Below, piece after piece: positions 1 through 10,456 of a DNA stretch of 64,000 nt. The stretch spans positions 292,857 to 356,856 of the forward strand of contig NZ_AUFO01000008.1 in NCBI RefSeq assembly GCF_000426545.1, given 5' to 3'. Made by a program: the position numbers and the translations under genes. This stretch comes from Paenibacillus massiliensis subsp. panacisoli DSM 21345 (GTDB lineage Bacteria; Bacillota; Bacilli; Paenibacillales; Paenibacillaceae). A model generated the notes under the pieces. It made no database searches. It was not told the origin of the DNA and worked only from the letters and a program-made list of their open reading frames with translations. Numbering within the stretch: position 1 is the first letter of the stretch; each line of letters opens with the position of its first letter.

Positions 1-438
1 AGAGGACTTGAACATCTTGAAAGCAGCAATGAGAATTAATGCAACGATTGCTGCATGTACTCCCTTGAGTGCTGCTTCTACTTTGGGTACATCTTTGAAC
101 ATCATGCCAAAAATGCTAAGGCAGAATACGATAACAAACGTCGGTAAAGTTATACCCACGACTGCCATGATCGCTCCAAGCACACCTCTAAGGCGATATC
201 CGATAAAAGTAGCTGCGTTTACCGCCACACCGCCAGGTGCCGATCCGACTACCGAGATCATGTCCGCCATTTCAGAGGGCTGCATCCACTTTTTGTTATC
301 TACAATTTCGCGTTCGATGGCTGCCAGCATCGCATATCCGCCACCGAAGGTAGACGGACCAAGCTTCAGAAATACCATAAACAATTCAAGAAGTGAGGTG
401 TTGTAATCTTTTTTTTGCGTAAGCTGATACTGATTCAT
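1..438 (-). CDS. chrA: Chromate transporter ChrA-type, N-terminal part (cut by window edge)
   Basis: Reading the minus strand from an ATG at 438 gives 146 codons without a stop up to the window edge, so only the N-terminal part is present. The peptide starts MNQYQLTQKKDYN and then shows the ChrA signature GPSTFGGGYAML (about residues 27-38), the segment SAPGGVAVNAATFIGYRLRG and two hydrophobic segments (about residues 89-110 and 128-142). ChrA (CHR family) proteins are membrane proteins linked to chromate efflux. Many Bacillales carry short ChrA halves that work in pairs, and whether this is a half or full-length protein cannot be seen here. The weak RBS is a GATGAGAAG stretch just before the ATG. 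A TATAAT -10 box lies at 487-492. Confidence 0.85.
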   Translation of the reverse strand, partial: MNQYQLTQKKDYNTSLLELFMVFLKLGPSTFGGGYAMLAAIEREIVDNKKWMQPSEMADMISVVGSAPGGVAVNAATFIGYRLRGVLGAIMAVVGITLPTFVIVFCLSIFGMMFKDVPKVEAALKGVHAAIVALILIAAFKMFKSS

Positions 439-486
439 AGCTTCTCATCCATTCTGGTGATGTCTTAATCCTTTTCTAGTAACCCC

Positions 487-518
487 ATTATAGCACGTTT
501 ATTTCATTTTGGAATAAA
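487..518 (-). promoter_or_regulatory. Probable chrA promoter with repeated operator-like motif
   Basis: On the minus strand a perfect TATAAT lies at 487-492, but there is no good -35 box 17 bp upstream. The -35 zone is covered by an 18-bp motif (501-518) that recurs with 2 mismatches at 595-612, about 94 bp further upstream. A poor -35 box overlain by a repeated motif suggests control by a DNA-binding protein. The regulator is unknown. Confidence 0.4.
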
Positions 519-640
519 GCAAGATTAAAAAAGCACAGAAAAGGCGAATATAAGCCTTAGATCTAACCTACAAATGCCATAAATCGGAAAGTTAATTCCA
601 TTTTGGTATAAATAAAGACTATTCCTATCTTAATGCTATG

Positions 641-689
641 AAAAAAACACCTTCAGGCTGAGAAGTCTACTCCTCTCGCTCAAAGGTGT
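641..689 (-). terminator. Intrinsic terminator after the FGE gene
   Basis: On the minus strand an ACACCTTTGAGC-type left arm pairs with GCCTGAAGGTGT and is followed by a run of seven T. It begins about 14 bp past the FGE stop codon. Confidence 0.7.
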
Positions 690-702
690 GTGTACATCAT
701 TC

Positions 703-1677
703 TTAAGCATCGGCCACACAGCGAAAGCCTGTATTGCCAGACGAGCTGTCTGGAGTATTCTTGTTGCGTGCCGCGACGCGATACCTATTGCAGTAGGAAT
801 GGTGGCACAAGTATGAGCCCCCTCGCATGGAACGTGCATGACCTTGGCTTGGTCCCAGGGGATTATGCTGGCTGGATTTTACATGGTAACGTGGGTCGAA
901 CCAGTCCGAGCACCATTCCCACACATTGCCGGCCATGTTATACAAGCCATAACCATTCGGCTCAAATGAATGAACAGGCGCTGTACCGATGTAGCCATCC
1001 AATGCTTCATTGTGGGTAGGGAACTGTCCCTGCCAAATATTGCACATATGCCGCCCCTCCGGGGTCAGTTCATCCCCCCATGGGTAGCGTGCCTGTTCAA
1101 GACCACCACGTCCCGCATATTCCCACTCTGCTTCAGTGGGTAGACGCTTCCCCGCCCACTGACAATAAGCCTCGGCATCGTGCCACGATACATGAACCAC
1201 CGGGTGATCCATTCGTCCCTCGAGATTGGACAACGGCCCCTCAGGCTGGCTCCAATTCGCTCCTTGAATAACATGCCACCAGGGAGTCTGCGGCACACTC
1301 GTGGAACGGTCAGCGCGCTGCTCGGAGGTCAACAATAAATGGAATACGAAGGAATCGCCGTATCGTTCGGCCTCAGTCTTATACCCTGTAGCGTCCACAA
1401 ATGCTGCAAAATCCGCGTTCGTGACAGCATAGGGATCAATATAAAAAGGCGACACGAACACCTCTCTGACGGGTCCTTCTCCATCCTGTGGGAACCCTTC
1501 CTCATCCTCAGTTCCCATGAGGAATGATCCCCCTTCCAAGCGAATCATAGAGGCATATTTCTTTTGCTTTTTCGTACAGCAGCTATCCGTTTTAAGGGTA
1601 ATTAATTCCTCCGTCTGCGGCTGTTCTCGTCCGGGTGTACAACAGGAACTCGGCTTCTCTTGAGGTTGTTGGTTCAT
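703..1677 (-). CDS. Formylglycine-generating enzyme (aerobic sulfatase maturase)
   Basis: Formylglycine-generating enzymes (SUMF1 family) use copper and O2 to oxidise the Cys of a sulfatase CxPxR motif to formylglycine. The 324-residue protein has the FGE-sulfatase fold signatures: GGSFLMGTEDEEGFPQDGEGP near the N terminus, VHVSWHDAEAYCQWAGKRLPTEAEWEYA in the middle, and NGYGLYNMAGNVWEW before the active site. RGGSYLCHHSYCNRYR carries the two catalytic cysteines (C291 and C296 with this start), five residues apart as in bona fide FGEs. Cys-rich CC pairs precede the domain and are unusual. The start was moved from 1686 to the ATG at 1677 because AAAGGATG then sits at normal spacing. The gene follows the PhnP-like gene by 64 bp, and a Cys-type sulfatase lies 1.0 kb upstream. 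Confidence 0.9.
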   Translation of the reverse strand: MNQQPQEKPSSCCTPGREQPQTEELITLKTDSCCTKKQKKYASMIRLEGGSFLMGTEDEEGFPQDGEGPVREVFVSPFYIDPYAVTNADFAAFVDATGYKTEAERYGDSFVFHLLLTSEQRADRSTSVPQTPWWHVIQGANWSQPEGPLSNLEGRMDHPVVHVSWHDAEAYCQWAGKRLPTEAEWEYAGRGGLEQARYPWGDELTPEGRHMCNIWQGQFPTHNEALDGYIGTAPVHSFEPNGYGLYNMAGNVWEWCSDWFDPRYHVKSSQHNPLGPSQGHARSMRGGSYLCHHSYCNRYRVAARNKNTPDSSSGNTGFRCVADA

Positions 1678-1741
1678 CTTAATCATCCTTTGCTCTAGAC
1701 TCTACTACTTACTGTGGAGGTTGTCCCGAATCTCCTTTATG

Positions 1742-2527
1742 CTACCTAGCTTTCGCCAAATCAATCACCAGCCCGGTATGCGCCAGTTGAATATCTGGAC
1801 TCAGATCGTAGCTCTGATGAAGATCTACATCATGCGACATATGTGTAAATATCGTCCGCTTGGGCTTCAGCTCCTTCATTAGCTCTGCAGCCTCCCGCAT
1901 GTCGTATACCGAGCGCGTCTCGAACGCAGCCAGCTCATGCACGAAGCTCGTTCCCAGCACGAGCAGGTCCAGTCCTGCCAATGGTCTCTTTTCTTCCAGC
2001 TTCAGATTGATGGCATCCGAACAGTACGCCCAGACGTAATCGCCTTTGGTCAGACGAAAAGCATAGGAGAATCCATTCTTCCCATGGCATACCTTCCAGG
2101 AATGAATGTGCCATCCGTTCAGCTCGATATCTCCATCGGTCTCCATGAGATCCATATGACCCCGAAGCCATGGGAACTGCTGTGCAATCGTTAGTAGTAC
2201 CTCCTGCGGTGCGTATAGCTTGCCACGAACGCCTAGCCAACGACAAGCATCTGCCCATTCTGGAAGACCACCAATATGATCAAAATGAGCATGTGTGATC
2301 AGGATCGTCGAAATCATACGAATGCCCTGTGCCTCCATCTGCTCTCTCCAATCCGGGCCACAATCAATCATGAATGGCTCTCCGCTACCGCTTATCAATA
2401 CTGAGGAGCGTCGGCGGCGGTTCAGCCCGGTACTACGAGCCTCCTCACAGACCCCGCAATCGCAGTACACGCGTGGGACTCCCATAGCATCACCTGTCCC
2501 CAGAAAAATAAGCTGATCGTGATTCAT
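1742..2527 (-). CDS. PhnP-like metallo-beta-lactamase-fold phosphodiesterase
   Basis: The 261-residue protein has the metal site THAHFDHIGG (about residues 77-86), downstream Asp and His ligands (YCSDAIN, FTHMSHD), and the N-terminal block FLGTGDAMGVPRVYCDCGVC with a CxCxxC cluster. This pattern is typical of PhnP-type proteins, which hydrolyse cyclic phosphodiesters in phosphonate breakdown. No other phn gene is nearby, so the substrate here is open. The RBS is GAGAGGGG and the start is ATG. It sits between the sulfatase terminator and the FGE gene and probably forms a two-gene unit with FGE. Confidence 0.8.
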   Translation of the reverse strand: MNHDQLIFLGTGDAMGVPRVYCDCGVCEEARSTGLNRRRRSSVLISGSGEPFMIDCGPDWREQMEAQGIRMISTILITHAHFDHIGGLPEWADACRWLGVRGKLYAPQEVLLTIAQQFPWLRGHMDLMETDGDIELNGWHIHSWKVCHGKNGFSYAFRLTKGDYVWAYCSDAINLKLEEKRPLAGLDLLVLGTSFVHELAAFETRSVYDMREAAELMKELKPKRTIFTHMSHDVDLHQSYDLSPDIQLAHTGLVIDLAKAR

Positions 2528-2595
2528 CGTACAAGCCCCTCTCTATGTCTCATCCTGCTTCTACGATGATTCTAAGCCTCCTTGATTTTTTTTGC

Positions 2596-2644
2596 AAAAA
2601 AAAGCCGCTAAGTGCCGCTGGAACATTTCGGCTGACCCTTAGCG
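2596..2644 (-). terminator. Intrinsic terminator after the sulfatase gene
   Basis: On the minus strand CGCTAAG (from 2644) pairs with CTTAGCG (to 2606), followed by GC and eight T. It separates the PTS-anSME-sulfatase unit from the PhnP-FGE unit. Confidence 0.85.
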
Positions 2645-2722
2645 ACAATCTTTTATGAATGCAAGCTTATAGTGGAGTTCTACTCTGTATGAAACGAATT
2701 TATTCGTATAAGAGCTACATAT

Positions 2723-4198
2723 TTATTGCTTTAGGCCAAGACGTTCGAACTCTTCCGCCGGGGCTGCTATCTCCTTCATTTTCTGGATTAGCTTTTCAAT
2801 CATTTGTCGCTCCAGCTCAGGCTCCTGTAACGGATGCTCTTGATTCGGGTCTTGCGCCATATCGAACAATAAATGACCGATTTGATATGAATTAATGTAA
2901 TTAGGCACTGATAATTGCAGGACTGGCATGCCATTGCTAAAGCGATTTCCTTCCACCAGCTTGATCTGGGACAGAGATTGATCGTCGAAGAACCCCCTCA
3001 TTCGTGTTACGGCCAGAGTCTGATTAATAAGTGGACCGTTATCCGGTCTTGCTGAGCTGCGCATATACAGATATCTTCCGTCATATATACTGACATGCCC
3101 TCCATTGACTCCGAATAATATTTCCGCATGCTGTTGCTTCTCTTCCTTAATCATGGAGAGCAGGGATATACCATCACGATCATAGCTATCCTCGACATTG
3201 AAATAGTCTAACAGTGTAGGAGCAAGATCAATAGTCTGGCACACCCCGTCATAGACGTATCCGTCATAGTTCGCTTCACCAGGAATGTGCATGAAGAACG
3301 GTAGATGAATAATCTCTTCATACATCGGCGCTATATTTTTGCCTAGCCAATCATGCTCTCCCAGCAGGAATCCGTGATCCGTATTGATGATGACCAGCGT
3401 GTCGTCCCACATGTTGTGCTCATCCATGAAATCCAGCACTCTGCCGAGATGATGATCGCACATCGTCAGCAATGCCGCGTACTCTTTTCGCATCGCTTCT
3501 ACCTGTTCAGGATTGCTGCTCTCATCAATTCTTTGGTATTTAGGCCAGAATGGAATATCCTTGTCCTCACTGCATGCGTACATCTCTCGATACTTCTCAG
3601 GGACATAGAACGGCTCGTGCGGATCGAAGCATTCAATCTGCAGCAGCCACTGATCCTGATCATGATGCTGTGCCAGGAAATCCAGTCCCGCCTGAATCGT
3701 CTGTACACTTGACATATCCTCTTCAGTCAACTGCCGTGTTCTATTGGCATAATGCTGAATGGCCGACACTCCTTCTTTATTCAGTGGATGATGGTTGTCT
3801 GTTGGCAAGGCCTGACTACGTGGAACCCAACGATCCCCTTCCTGCCCCCGAAAGCCTTCCCAGGTCGAATAACGATTGTGATAGGTCGCTCCCCCGTCCT
3901 CAAAATAATGAGAATGATCCGTCACTAGATGGCAGTATACTCCCTTTTCCTGTAATCGCTCGAACACGGAATTGTCGAAGCTTTCAAGTGGCCCCCAGCC
4001 CCGATGCAAGAAGTTATATCTGCCTGTCTGCAGCTCTCTTCTGGCTGGCATGCAGGGCATGCTCCCACCATAGAAATTGCCGAAGGTCGTTGTCTTGTCA
4101 CGCAAACGCTCAAAGTTAGGTGCTTTAACCCATTCATTCCCATAGTTCGGTAAATAGCTGCGTGTGAGGGTATCAAACATAATCATAATGGCTCTCAT
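2723..4198 (-). CDS. Cytoplasmic type I sulfatase (Cys-type)
   Basis: The 491-residue alkaline-phosphatase-superfamily sulfatase removes sulfate from a sulfated substrate. The signature CMPARRELQTGR gives C49-x-P51-x-R53 with TGR at 58-60, so C49 is the residue to be turned into formylglycine. Metal-site segments are visible: MFDTLTR near the N terminus (D9) and INTDHGFLLGEHDWLGK in the middle. There is no signal peptide or membrane segment, so the enzyme should act in the cytoplasm, in keeping with a PTS importer as its neighbour. It starts 45 bp after the anSME gene. The substrate cannot be named; a sulfated sugar is an inference from the PTS. Confidence 0.92.
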   Translation of the reverse strand: MRAIMIMFDTLTRSYLPNYGNEWVKAPNFERLRDKTTTFGNFYGGSMPCMPARRELQTGRYNFLHRGWGPLESFDNSVFERLQEKGVYCHLVTDHSHYFEDGGATYHNRYSTWEGFRGQEGDRWVPRSQALPTDNHHPLNKEGVSAIQHYANRTRQLTEEDMSSVQTIQAGLDFLAQHHDQDQWLLQIECFDPHEPFYVPEKYREMYACSEDKDIPFWPKYQRIDESSNPEQVEAMRKEYAALLTMCDHHLGRVLDFMDEHNMWDDTLVIINTDHGFLLGEHDWLGKNIAPMYEEIIHLPFFMHIPGEANYDGYVYDGVCQTIDLAPTLLDYFNVEDSYDRDGISLLSMIKEEKQQHAEILFGVNGGHVSIYDGRYLYMRSSARPDNGPLINQTLAVTRMRGFFDDQSLSQIKLVEGNRFSNGMPVLQLSVPNYINSYQIGHLLFDMAQDPNQEHPLQEPELERQMIEKLIQKMKEIAAPAEEFERLGLKQ

Positions 4199-4243
4199 GT
4201 CATCACAATCCTTTATTATTACTCTTATATATTTAACTTGCCA

Positions 4244-5341
4244 TCAAGCGCCGACAAGCCGTAGCAGTCTTGCTAGATACTGATCCAAAAAGTCCTGATA
4301 ACCGCAATAAGATTCCTTGTCATTGACATAGCAGGCTTCCTTCATTCGTTTGCAGCCCCCGTTGCACATCTCCTTATAAGTACATGCCGTGCAATATTTC
4401 GATAAGGGCGGCTTATCTTGAATAAAGCATCCTGCTTGCTGCGATCTCGCAAGCTCACTAAGTCTGTGCTCCGTGATATTTCCAATACACCATTCATCCA
4501 GCACGAAGAAATCACATGGATATACACTACCATCAGCTTCTATAACATACTGCAGCTGGCACTGACCTATCATGCCGCAGGTGCCGACTGTGCCGTTCGC
4601 GAATAGCTGCAAATGATGATCAAAAAAGCTCACATGCAAGTAGTTGCCCTTTCGACATTCCTGCTCCCATAACGGGTACAATCCTTTGTAGAAGGAGGCA
4701 AATCTCTCGGGTGTCAGGGCGTACACTGATCTATCTCGTGAATCCAGCTCATTGAGACAAGGGATGAACTGTATATAACGAATCTGATGCTCCAGCAAAA
4801 AGTTAAATACCTGTCGCGGATGTCTTGCCAACGGATTCGTCAGCACGCATAGCACGTTATATTCAATGGCATGAGCATCTAGCCACTTCTTGGCAGCCAT
4901 GACCCTGGTATACGTTCCCTGCTTCCTTGCATCCTTACGATATTGATCATGAGAGTCCTTCCCGCCATCCATGGACAGACCCACTAGAAATTTATGCTCC
5001 TTGAACAGCTTGCACCACTGATCATCCAGCAGCGTCCCATTGGTCTGAATTCCATAATGAACGACTTGCCTGTCTTGCTTGTGCGCCACATAGTTTGTAA
5101 AAGCCTTGAAATAATCCAGACCTGCCAAGGTCGGCTCCCCGCCTTGAAAGTTAAAGGTTACATGATCATATGCCTCAAGATCCATAAACACATGATCCAG
5201 CATGCTCTCCATAACCTCAATGTTCATTTTGCCAAAGGAGGTGCACGCTCTCTTCTCACTCACATCGGCATAGAAGCAGTACTCACAGCGCAAATTGCAT
5301 GCTGAAGAAGCTGGCTTGATCAGTACAGATATATGCTTCAC
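4244..5341 (-). CDS. Radical-SAM anaerobic sulfatase-maturating enzyme (anSME)
   Basis: anSMEs convert a sulfatase Cys or Ser to formylglycine without oxygen, using S-adenosylmethionine. The N-terminal motif CNLRCEYC (C15, C19, C22 with this start) binds the radical-SAM cluster. It is followed by FNFQGGEPTLAGLDYF and a C-terminal SPASM region with cysteines for auxiliary Fe-S clusters (CGMIGQC, YPCDFFVL, YCTACTYKEMCNGGCK). I prefer the GTG at 5341 (365 aa): AAAGGAGG lies 8 nt ahead of it, whereas the upstream GTG at 5350 overlaps that RBS. The gene lies between the PTS gene (97 bp upstream) and the sulfatase (45 bp downstream), which marks the sulfatase as its client. Confidence 0.92.
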   Translation of the reverse strand: MKHISVLIKPASSACNLRCEYCFYADVSEKRACTSFGKMNIEVMESMLDHVFMDLEAYDHVTFNFQGGEPTLAGLDYFKAFTNYVAHKQDRQVVHYGIQTNGTLLDDQWCKLFKEHKFLVGLSMDGGKDSHDQYRKDARKQGTYTRVMAAKKWLDAHAIEYNVLCVLTNPLARHPRQVFNFLLEHQIRYIQFIPCLNELDSRDRSVYALTPERFASFYKGLYPLWEQECRKGNYLHVSFFDHHLQLFANGTVGTCGMIGQCQLQYVIEADGSVYPCDFFVLDEWCIGNITEHRLSELARSQQAGCFIQDKPPLSKYCTACTYKEMCNGGCKRMKEACYVNDKESYCGYQDFLDQYLARLLRLVGA

Positions 5342-5438
5342 GAGCTTCACCTCCTTTGGTTACCCGCTATATGCGTTTTATAAATCGCCTGCGTCCCTCT
5401 GTACAATGCTATTTATTGACACCGTGGCGGTCTTGTTA

Positions 5439-6875
<1,437 letters not shown>

Positions 6876-6936
6876 TTAGATCCCCTCCCATAGCTGCTAG
6901 TGCCTCTAATGCTGTATGTCCGGACTGTTGCATTAA

Positions 6937-6964
6937 AGCAAGCGCTTACGATAAACTCAGTATA
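6937..6964 (-). promoter_or_regulatory. cre-like site and -10 box in the PTS/RpiR intergenic region
   Basis: Bases 6937-6950 match the catabolite-responsive element consensus at 12 of 14 positions around an AAGCGCTT core. A TATACT -10 box for the PTS gene lies at 6959-6964 (minus strand), with only a weak -35 box. The cre would sit just downstream of the start point, a position at which CcpA represses. Both calls are by eye. Confidence 0.4.
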
Positions 6965-7056
6965 CATTCCACCTTCGACAAAAAATACGCTTCCAGAGCA
7001 CCTTGGGAAGATGTCCACCATTCAGAAAATAACTGGAAATGAAAGGATGAATCCAG

Positions 7057-7827
7057 ATGAAATTCGAACATATACTGGAAAAAAACCATGCAAAACTTAA
7101 TGAATTGGACCAACAAATTGCATCTTTTATTTTGAATCATAAAGCAGAAATTCCAAAGCTGAGCATCGTGGAGCTAGCTGAAAAAAGCTATACCTCGAAG
7201 TCCTCCATATTTCGATTTGTACAAAGGCTGGGATTCTCAGGCTATTCGGAATTCAAATACCTGATTGAGTGGGACAACCATGAACTCGGTACAGCACAGG
7301 TCATTTCGATTGAAGCTGTGGGGCAGCAGCTAATTCATATATTGAATAAAGTAAAGCAGACGGATTTGCTAAAGCTGTATAGCAGATTGTCCAGCAGCAA
7401 GCGAATTTATTTGCTATCTACCGGACTCACACAGCAGCTGCAAGCTCAGGTGCTGCAACGTAACTTCCTCAAGATCGGCATCAGTATGAGCTTGATCCCT
7501 TTAGATATCGGAACACATTTAACCAGCGCCGTCGTTGAGAAGTTGGAGCCTGAGGATTTGCTAATTGTGTTCTCCTACTCTGGTGAGAATCTGGCACTAA
7601 AGGAAGCACTAACAATACCTTTACTCAAGAAGATTCCCGTGATCTCCATTACCAATACCCAGCAGAACTGGCTGAGTCAGCAATCCTATTTCCATATCTC
7701 AACCTATATCGAGGACTTCAGGGAGACTAATCATTTCACCTCCAGCTTCGTACACAATATTATTGATTTTATTACCTATGAATTTGAACAATATCATAAG
7801 GAAAAAATGAGTCAAAGGTTGCAATGA
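7057..7827 (+). CDS. RpiR-family transcriptional regulator
   Basis: The 256-residue protein has an N-terminal RpiR helix-turn-helix domain (LSIVELAEKSYTSKSSIFRF, about residues 37-56, then VQRLGFSGYSEFK). It also has a C-terminal SIS sugar-phosphate-binding domain (about residues 95-240: IYLLSTGLTQQLQ, VFSYSGENLALKEA, VISITNTQQNWL). RpiR proteins sense phosphosugars. Its divergent position next to the PTS-sulfatase unit points to local control, with the phosphorylated transported sugar as likely effector. AAAGGATG precedes the ATG. Confidence 0.88.
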   Translation: MKFEHILEKNHAKLNELDQQIASFILNHKAEIPKLSIVELAEKSYTSKSSIFRFVQRLGFSGYSEFKYLIEWDNHELGTAQVISIEAVGQQLIHILNKVKQTDLLKLYSRLSSSKRIYLLSTGLTQQLQAQVLQRNFLKIGISMSLIPLDIGTHLTSAVVEKLEPEDLLIVFSYSGENLALKEALTIPLLKKIPVISITNTQQNWLSQQSYFHISTYIEDFRETNHFTSSFVHNIIDFITYEFEQYHKEKMSQRLQ

Positions 7828-7861
7828 ACGACTGAAATTGAACAACCGACTTTCAAGCAAT

Positions 7862-7914
7862 GCAAAAAGCCCTGTACCCCAATTGCTGTGGTAACAGAGC
7901 TCTTTGTTTATTTC
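7862..7914 (+). terminator. Imperfect terminator after the RpiR gene
   Basis: AAAGCCCTGT-ACC pairs imperfectly with GGT-AACAGAGCTCTTT and is followed by GTTTATTT. It lies between the convergent RpiR gene and the 7949-8395 gene and may serve both. Confidence 0.4.
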
Positions 7915-7948
7915 CCCTATAAATACGTCCCTTGCTCAGGGCTAATGA

Positions 7949-8395
7949 TCAGGCCAGTGCTCGAAGCTTGAGCGTCAGCTCTACGCCTTTGTCCGCCTCA
8001 TTCGTGTCCGTTACAACCCAGTTCGCAGCCAGTCGTTGCTCCAGTACCTCGGCTTGTTCCTTGCTCAGCAGCAGACCTGAGATAACACCCTCTCCAACGG
8101 TAAAATCGACGTCAGGCTGCAAACCGAACCGCTTGGAGATCCAGATGCCGAGTCCTCCCCGTGTATTGAAGGTGATCCGATACCCCTCCGTGACTGCTGT
8201 CTCCAGCTCCTCCCCGTGCTCCTTCGCATAGGTGAACAGATCGGTATAGCTCAGGTCTTCATCAGCGACGGCGTCAAAGGCTGCGGTGTCTTCCGCACGA
8301 ATCGCCTGAAGTAATGCTTCCTCGGACATGCCGCGCTGACGGGCATTTTCCAGACGGATGGCTGTAAATTGAGATATTTTAACAACAGTACTCAT
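7949..8395 (-). CDS. Conserved hypothetical protein, 148 aa
   Basis: I do not recognise the family. The protein is soluble and acidic, with no signal peptide or membrane segment. The N-terminal third (VVKISQFTAIRLENARQRGMSEEALLQAIRAED) looks helical. The middle contains TFNTRGGLGIWISKRFGLQPDV, and the C terminus looks like a strand-rich tail. An AAGGGGAAC RBS precedes the ATG, and codon use resembles the neighbouring genes, so I take it as real. It appears to stand alone between the sulfatase locus and the thiamine operon. Confidence 0.65.
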   Translation of the reverse strand: MSTVVKISQFTAIRLENARQRGMSEEALLQAIRAEDTAAFDAVADEDLSYTDLFTYAKEHGEELETAVTEGYRITFNTRGGLGIWISKRFGLQPDVDFTVGEGVISGLLLSKEQAEVLEQRLAANWVVTDTNEADKGVELTLKLRALA

Positions 8396-8658
8396 GCATT
8401 CGTTCCCCTTACATCCTTAACTAATGCAGCAGCCATTCTGCCGCTTCATCTTCCTTATCTTACTTCCAGTCACATTAGCTTGGCAATGACGAAGCCGAAC
8501 TCCGTTTCTCCGCAAGCATTACAAAGATTAGAGTTTTTGAGATACTATCCGAGTCCATTTCATAACTCACTTAAGATTGATCTTTGTAGCTGGAAATAGT
8601 CAAATCTTTTGAGCTAATCTAGTCCCGATTAAAACAGCTAAAGTTATAATGAATTGAT

Positions 8659-9675
8659 TCATTCATATGGAATTTCTACACGAACATCGTCTAATGCAGG
8701 CACGTTGCTTATTAGTCCTTCAGATTTTAGCCAATCGATGTTTTCCTGCCAACAGGAATCATTTTGACTCAGGAAATCAGCCTTATCATTCTCCATCAGG
8801 GGAAGAAGTATGCCTAGGCTCTGACGCTCAACATTCTCAGATAAAGGAAAATTGTCTGCATTCTGATGACTTAATAAGATTTGTAATGCAGCCTCTGGTT
8901 CAGCCTTCATATCATTAAAGCCTTTTTTAGAGGCGCGCAAAAATTTCGCTAACGTGTCAGAATCAGATGCAATCATAGCATCATTAGCGAGAAAAACGCC
9001 TTCATAATAGGATGGCACACCATATTTCTCCAAAGTAAACCAATTAATATCAAAGCCCTCCTCCTGAAGCTGAGGAACCTCGTGATTAATTAAGCCACCG
9101 ATTGTGGCATCTACATTATCCGTTGTCATGGAGCTCAAGAGCTCAAAGCCGACATCAACCATATTGACATCACTGCTGTCTGCACCAGCACGAGTCATGA
9201 CGCTACGAATAAGAGCCTCGGATAACTCTGTTCCGGAATAGCCAATCGTTTTGCCTTTTAAATCCTTTGGAGAAGTGATGTTCTTATCCGCTAAAGAAAT
9301 GATTGCATTAAGTGGAGCTTGTACAACAGCACCAATGGATTTTACAGGTACTTGCTGATTCGCTCTTGTAATAATTACATCCTGCTGATAATAAAGTCCA
9401 ATATCCGCTTTTCCTGCTGCTACAAGTGAAATTGCGTCATTACTGTTAGAAGGAAATTGCAGGTTTACTTTCAACCCTTCTTCTTCGAAGTAGCCCTTCT
9501 CAATGGCTACATAGAGAAACGCATGTAAGGCATTTGGATACCAATCCAGCACAACATTAATCTCGCGTAAATCCTGAGGGGATGAGGCAGATGGTGTAGA
9601 CGTATTTTTGGGTGTACATGCAGTAGCTGCTAACAGGATAAATATTAGTGTAAAAATAACCCCTGTTTTTCTCAT
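8659..9675 (-). CDS. thiY: Thiamine-precursor ABC transporter, substrate-binding lipoprotein (ThiY-like)
   Basis: The 338-residue protein has a lipoprotein signal ending in LAATAC. The NMT1/THI5-like binding domain follows: VVLDWYPNALHAFLYVAIEKGYFEEEGLKV at its start, then GKADIGLYYQQDVI and LKGKTIGYSGTE. In ThiXYZ systems this protein binds formylaminopyrimidine, a breakdown product of the thiamine pyrimidine. The start was moved from 9711 to the ATG at 9675, which has a TGGAGG RBS and gives a normal signal peptide. It is the last gene of the riboswitch-controlled operon. No convincing terminator follows; only a weak palindrome is seen near 8650. Confidence 0.88.
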   Translation of the reverse strand: MRKTGVIFTLIFILLAATACTPKNTSTPSASSPQDLREINVVLDWYPNALHAFLYVAIEKGYFEEEGLKVNLQFPSNSNDAISLVAAGKADIGLYYQQDVIITRANQQVPVKSIGAVVQAPLNAIISLADKNITSPKDLKGKTIGYSGTELSEALIRSVMTRAGADSSDVNMVDVGFELLSSMTTDNVDATIGGLINHEVPQLQEEGFDINWFTLEKYGVPSYYEGVFLANDAMIASDSDTLAKFLRASKKGFNDMKAEPEAALQILLSHQNADNFPLSENVERQSLGILLPLMENDKADFLSQNDSCWQENIDWLKSEGLISNVPALDDVRVEIPYE

Positions 9676-9697
9676 GAATTCGTGCCTCCATATTCGT

Positions 9698-10456
9698 TTA
9701 GGACTCACCACGCCAGTGAACGAAGCGGCGCTCTAGCAGTGCGATTAGTGCGACCGAGGCCATAGCAACCACAGATAATAGTACAATTGGTGCAAACACA
9801 CCTGCACCATCGAGCTGAGTCATCATGCGGCGTGAAAAATAACCTAGACCACTCTGTGCACCTAGCCATTCTCCTATGGCTGCCCCTATGACACTAATGG
9901 GAATTGCCATCTTTATAGCTGAGAAAAAATAGGGCAAGGCGCAAGGGAATTTGATTTTGAAGAAGATATCTCGTTGAGTAGCACCATAGGTAAGGAGAAG
10001 CTCCTTCATATCATGACGTGCACTACGTAAGCCGTCGTAAACGGTAATGGTGATCGGAAAAAATGTAATTAATATGACTACAAGCACCTTGCTCCATATC
10101 TCATAACCGAACCATAAAACAAACAATGGTGCGATAGCTGTAGTAGGAATTGTCTGAGAGCCTACAACGATCGGATACAGACATTTACGCAATAGCACAC
10201 TGACATCCATTAGTATAGCTAACGCGACTCCAAGGACTATGGATAATACGAGCCCAATACTGGTAATCAGCAGAGTGGCGGGCAGATGAACTGTAAATAA
10301 TGGCATACGCAGATCCCATATTTTTCTGAAAATCTGAATTGGGCTTGGCAAAATATAAGCGGCATTCAGGTTCATCGCTCCCAGTTGCCACATCATCAGA
10401 AGCGCCAACAACACAATAAGAACTGGAAAATTATTATAGTGGGGTAGCTTCCTCAT
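9698..10456 (-). CDS. thiX: Thiamine-precursor ABC transporter permease (ThiX-like)
   Basis: The 252-residue membrane protein has about six segments and the BPD-transport permease loop EAA-like region (ELLLTYGATQRDIFFKIKFPCALPYFFSAIK). It belongs with the SsuC/TauC/ThiX type. Its ATG overlaps the TGA of thiZ (ATGA at 10453-10456), which indicates translational coupling. Confidence 0.88.
   Translation of the reverse strand: MRKLPHYNNFPVLIVLLALLMMWQLGAMNLNAAYILPSPIQIFRKIWDLRMPLFTVHLPATLLITSIGLVLSIVLGVALAILMDVSVLLRKCLYPIVVGSQTIPTTAIAPLFVLWFGYEIWSKVLVVILITFFPITITVYDGLRSARHDMKELLLTYGATQRDIFFKIKFPCALPYFFSAIKMAIPISVIGAAIGEWLGAQSGLGYFSRRMMTQLDGAGVFAPIVLLSVVAMASVALIALLERRFVHWRGES

Noticed and set aside
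8..406. 132-codon plus-strand frame at the window start
   Set aside because: It is the shadow of the chromate transporter gene on the minus strand, which has clear ChrA motifs.
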